Assembly: GCA_037446915.1 (NCBI GenBank)
Contig: JBBIHP010000071.1
Span: forward strand, 1-16,196
Length of the DNA: 16,196 bases
Direction of reading: 5' to 3'
Source of the DNA: DSXH01 sp037446915
Lineage (GTDB): Bacteria; Bacteroidota; Ignavibacteria; Ignavibacteriales; Melioribacteraceae
Below the pieces are notes generated by a model, which worked only from the letters and a program-made list of their open reading frames with translations, had not been told where the DNA came from and did no database searches. Made by a program: the position numbers and the translations under genes. This document shows positions 14,493 through 16,196 of the stretch, piece by piece (the stretch's first letter is position 1; every line of letters begins with the position of its first letter).

Positions 14493-15818
14493 ATGGAAGA
14501 AAAGATTAAAGACAAATCATTACATAGTACGGTTGATGATACTAAGTACTCTATGGATACTCATTTGATCTATGGAAAAAATGTGAGCGATAAATGGGAT
14601 TATTCCCACCACGTTACAGCTCCTATTTCATCATCCACTACATTCAGACTCGATTCTGTTGAGCGTGGAGCCCAAGGATTTATTCAATTCGGAAATGTTG
14701 ATCAGTATGGCGATGCAAGTCCTATTTTTATTTACGATCGATTGGGTGAACCAAATAAAGATATGCTCGAAGAAAATCTTGCTTATATCGAAAAAGGGGA
14801 AATGGCTGTAAGTTTTTCGAGCGGTATGGGAGCTATTTCAGGTGTGCTTGGTGTTTTAACAAAATCGGCGGATGAAATAATTTCCCACAAAACTCTTTAC
14901 GGCTGTACAATTTCTCTTCTTAAAAATTGGTATCCGCGTTACAACATAAAATGGACACCAATCGATCTTACTGATATTAATATTTTACAAGAATCAATTA
15001 CAGAAAAAACTAAAGTGATTTACTTTGAAACACCCGCCAATCCCAATTTGGAAATTATCGATATAAAAGCTGTCAGGAATGTTGTCGATCAATTGAATAA
15101 AGATAGGGATGAACAGGGACGGATTTATATTGTAATCGATAATACATTTGCTACGCCATTTTGCCAGCGGCCAATTGAATTTGGTGCCGACTTTGTTGTT
15201 CAATCCTTAACAAAGGGAATAGGAGGATTTGGAACTGACATGGGTGGTGCAGTAATTGGTAGAAAAAAATTTCAGGGTGTAATTCAATTAATAAGAAAAG
15301 ATTTTGGAGCAGCATTAAGTCCTAAAAATGCCTGGTCAATTCTTACTTATGGATTACCAAGTCTGGCAATAAGACAGCGACAGCAAATTAAAACTGCAAC
15401 ACGTGTAGCAGAATTTTTGAACTCTCATCCTAAGGTTGAATTTGTAAATTATCCCGGTTTAGCAAATTTTAAATATTATGAACTGGCTAAGAAGCAAATG
15501 ATTGATTTCAATGGAAACTTTGCACCCGGAAGTATGATCTATTTTGCTCTTAAAGGAAAAAATGCAATTGAAACCAGAGAGATAGGTAAAAAATTTATGG
15601 ATCATGTTGCTGATAAAGCATACACAATGACACTTGCTGTTTCATTAGGACATACAAGAACACTTATTGAACATCCGGCATCTATGACTCACTCGGTTGT
15701 TCCTCCGGAAGAATTGGAAGTTAGAGGTATTGATCCCGGTGGTATTAGATTAGCAATAGGACTTGAAAATCCTGATGATATTTTATTCGATCTGGATGAA
15801 TCATTAAAAATAATTTAA
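14493..15818 (+). CDS. Methionine gamma-lyase-like transsulfuration enzyme
   Basis: 441 aa, Cys/Met-metabolism PLP family (fold type I). The PLP lysine is K241 in SLTKGIGGFGTDMGG. The catalytic tyrosine is Y136 in LYGCTISL; the Cys directly after YG (C138) is the residue typical of methionine gamma-lyase. IYFETPANPNLEIIDI, VIDNTFATPFCQRP and the closing VSLGHTRTLIEHPASMTHS also match that group. The expected reaction is methionine to methanethiol, 2-oxobutyrate and ammonia. Cystathionine gamma-lyase or O-acetylhomoserine sulfhydrylase activity cannot be excluded. It is about 40 residues longer than the usual 398 or so. The extra length is an N-terminal extension of some 30 residues plus an insertion near 200-212 (NKDRDEQGR). 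A strong GGGAGG lies 6 nt before the ATG. It sits next to a cystathionine beta-synthase-like gene but has its own upstream control region. Confidence 0.88.
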   Translation: MEEKIKDKSLHSTVDDTKYSMDTHLIYGKNVSDKWDYSHHVTAPISSSTTFRLDSVERGAQGFIQFGNVDQYGDASPIFIYDRLGEPNKDMLEENLAYIEKGEMAVSFSSGMGAISGVLGVLTKSADEIISHKTLYGCTISLLKNWYPRYNIKWTPIDLTDINILQESITEKTKVIYFETPANPNLEIIDIKAVRNVVDQLNKDRDEQGRIYIVIDNTFATPFCQRPIEFGADFVVQSLTKGIGGFGTDMGGAVIGRKKFQGVIQLIRKDFGAALSPKNAWSILTYGLPSLAIRQRQQIKTATRVAEFLNSHPKVEFVNYPGLANFKYYELAKKQMIDFNGNFAPGSMIYFALKGKNAIETREIGKKFMDHVADKAYTMTLAVSLGHTRTLIEHPASMTHSVVPPEELEVRGIDPGGIRLAIGLENPDDILFDLDESLKII

Positions 15819-15829
15819 GACCATTCTAT

Positions 15830-15883
15830 AGAGCTGTCTTTAAAGTAATTATTATTCATAAACTTCTAAGGCAGCTCTTTCTT
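15830..15883 (+). terminator. Hairpin terminator after the gamma-lyase gene
   Basis: AGAGCTGTCTT (15830-15840) pairs with AAGGCAGCTCT (15868-15878) over 11 bp with one G-U pair. The tail TTCTT (15879-15883) is U-rich. The 27-nt loop contains a short inner pairing, AAGT/ACTT (15843-15846 with 15862-15865). It starts 12 nt after the stop codon. The long loop is unusual, but stem and tail fit rho-independent termination. Confidence 0.7.
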
Positions 15884-15895
15884 ATGGAAGAATAA

Positions 15896-16196
15896 ATGCG
15901 TATAATAAAGAGTAATCTTCTCTCAAAATTTCCCGAAATAATTTTCGGTTTTTCAACTAAAATTGGTTTGAACAGAAAAGCACCTTTCTTTTTCAATTTA
16001 TCATTAACGGTTGGCGATAATCCTCAAATTGTTCATGAGAACCGGGAAAAGTTTTTCAGCGGGATCGGACTAAACTCTTCACAAATAGCGTTTCAGAAAC
16101 AGGTTCATAGCGACATAATTAAGTTTGTTGAAAAACCCGGACTGCTTGGTGAGAGCGATGCACTTATTACAACCGGAACAGGAATCGGTCTTGCTA
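15896..16196 (+). CDS. pgeF: PgeF/YfiH laccase-domain protein, 3'-truncated
   Basis: The frame is open from ATG 15896 to the window end, giving 100 complete codons of an expected 240-270 aa. FGFSTKIGLN near 17-26, LTVGDNPQIVHENREKFF and the QKQVHSD motif (first metal-site histidine) mark the YfiH/PgeF (DUF152, former 'polyphenol oxidase') family. GESDALITTGTGIGLA matches the next conserved block. Members act on purine nucleosides or edit peptidoglycan precursors by removing wrong residues from UDP-MurNAc; which applies here is not shown. The later Cys/His ligands are outside the window. GGAAG (15886-15890) is a good ribosome site 5 nt before the ATG. The start lies only 12 nt beyond the terminator. 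Confidence 0.9.
   Translation, partial: MRIIKSNLLSKFPEIIFGFSTKIGLNRKAPFFFNLSLTVGDNPQIVHENREKFFSGIGLNSSQIAFQKQVHSDIIKFVEKPGLLGESDALITTGTGIGLA

Noticed and set aside
1..16196. Mobile element, phage, CRISPR or defence system
   Set aside because: There is no transposase, integrase, repeat-spacer array, tRNA attachment site or known defence domain. All genes are co-oriented and of metabolic or housekeeping type.

Overview
The window is about 16.2 kb of AT-rich, tightly packed chromosome with every gene on the + strand. It looks like the Bacteroidota/Chlorobiota/Ignavibacteriota group. The reasons are low GC, short gaps or 1-4 nt overlaps between genes, a NagB-PIG-L fusion of a kind I associate with Bacteroidota, and the general character of the proteins. 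That placement is inference. Nothing in the window points to phage, insertion sequences, CRISPR or recent transfer, and most of it is housekeeping.

Layout. (1) 2-1552: 3' part of a family 2 glycoside hydrolase. (2) 1612-3522: htpG (Hsp90). (3) 3537-8837: a close run of four sugar genes. These are a galactokinase-like GHMP kinase that can only start at TTG, a sugar nucleotidyltransferase interrupted by a 41-N assembly gap, a NagB-like/PIG-L fusion of 788 aa, and an NDP-sugar 4-epimerase. (4) 8886-11758: a secreted or anchored M1-type zinc peptidase, overlapping by ATGA with a six-helix membrane protein I do not recognise. (5) 11768-13300: def and fmt, the N-formyl-methionine pair. (6) 13316-15818: a cystathionine beta-synthase-like PLP enzyme and a methionine gamma-lyase-like PLP enzyme, separated by a 199-nt spacer with several dyads. 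(7) A hairpin terminator at 15830-15883 and then the 5' end of pgeF, cut off by the window end.

How the genes fit together. The four sugar genes could form an anomeric kinase -> nucleotidyltransferase -> epimerase route from a free sugar (galactose or an N-acetylhexosamine) to UDP-sugars. The fusion protein would connect amino-sugar phosphates to that pool. This cluster is the best candidate for something undescribed, although each family is known. def and fmt process initiator methionine. The two PLP enzymes handle sulfur amino acids (transsulfuration and methionine breakdown). The second has its own upstream region, with a 13-bp dyad just before a Bacteroidota-like -7 element, which suggests separate regulation.

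No stretch longer than 300 nt lacks a gene. The longest spacer is 14294-14492. I found no tRNA, rRNA, recognisable riboswitch or CRISPR.
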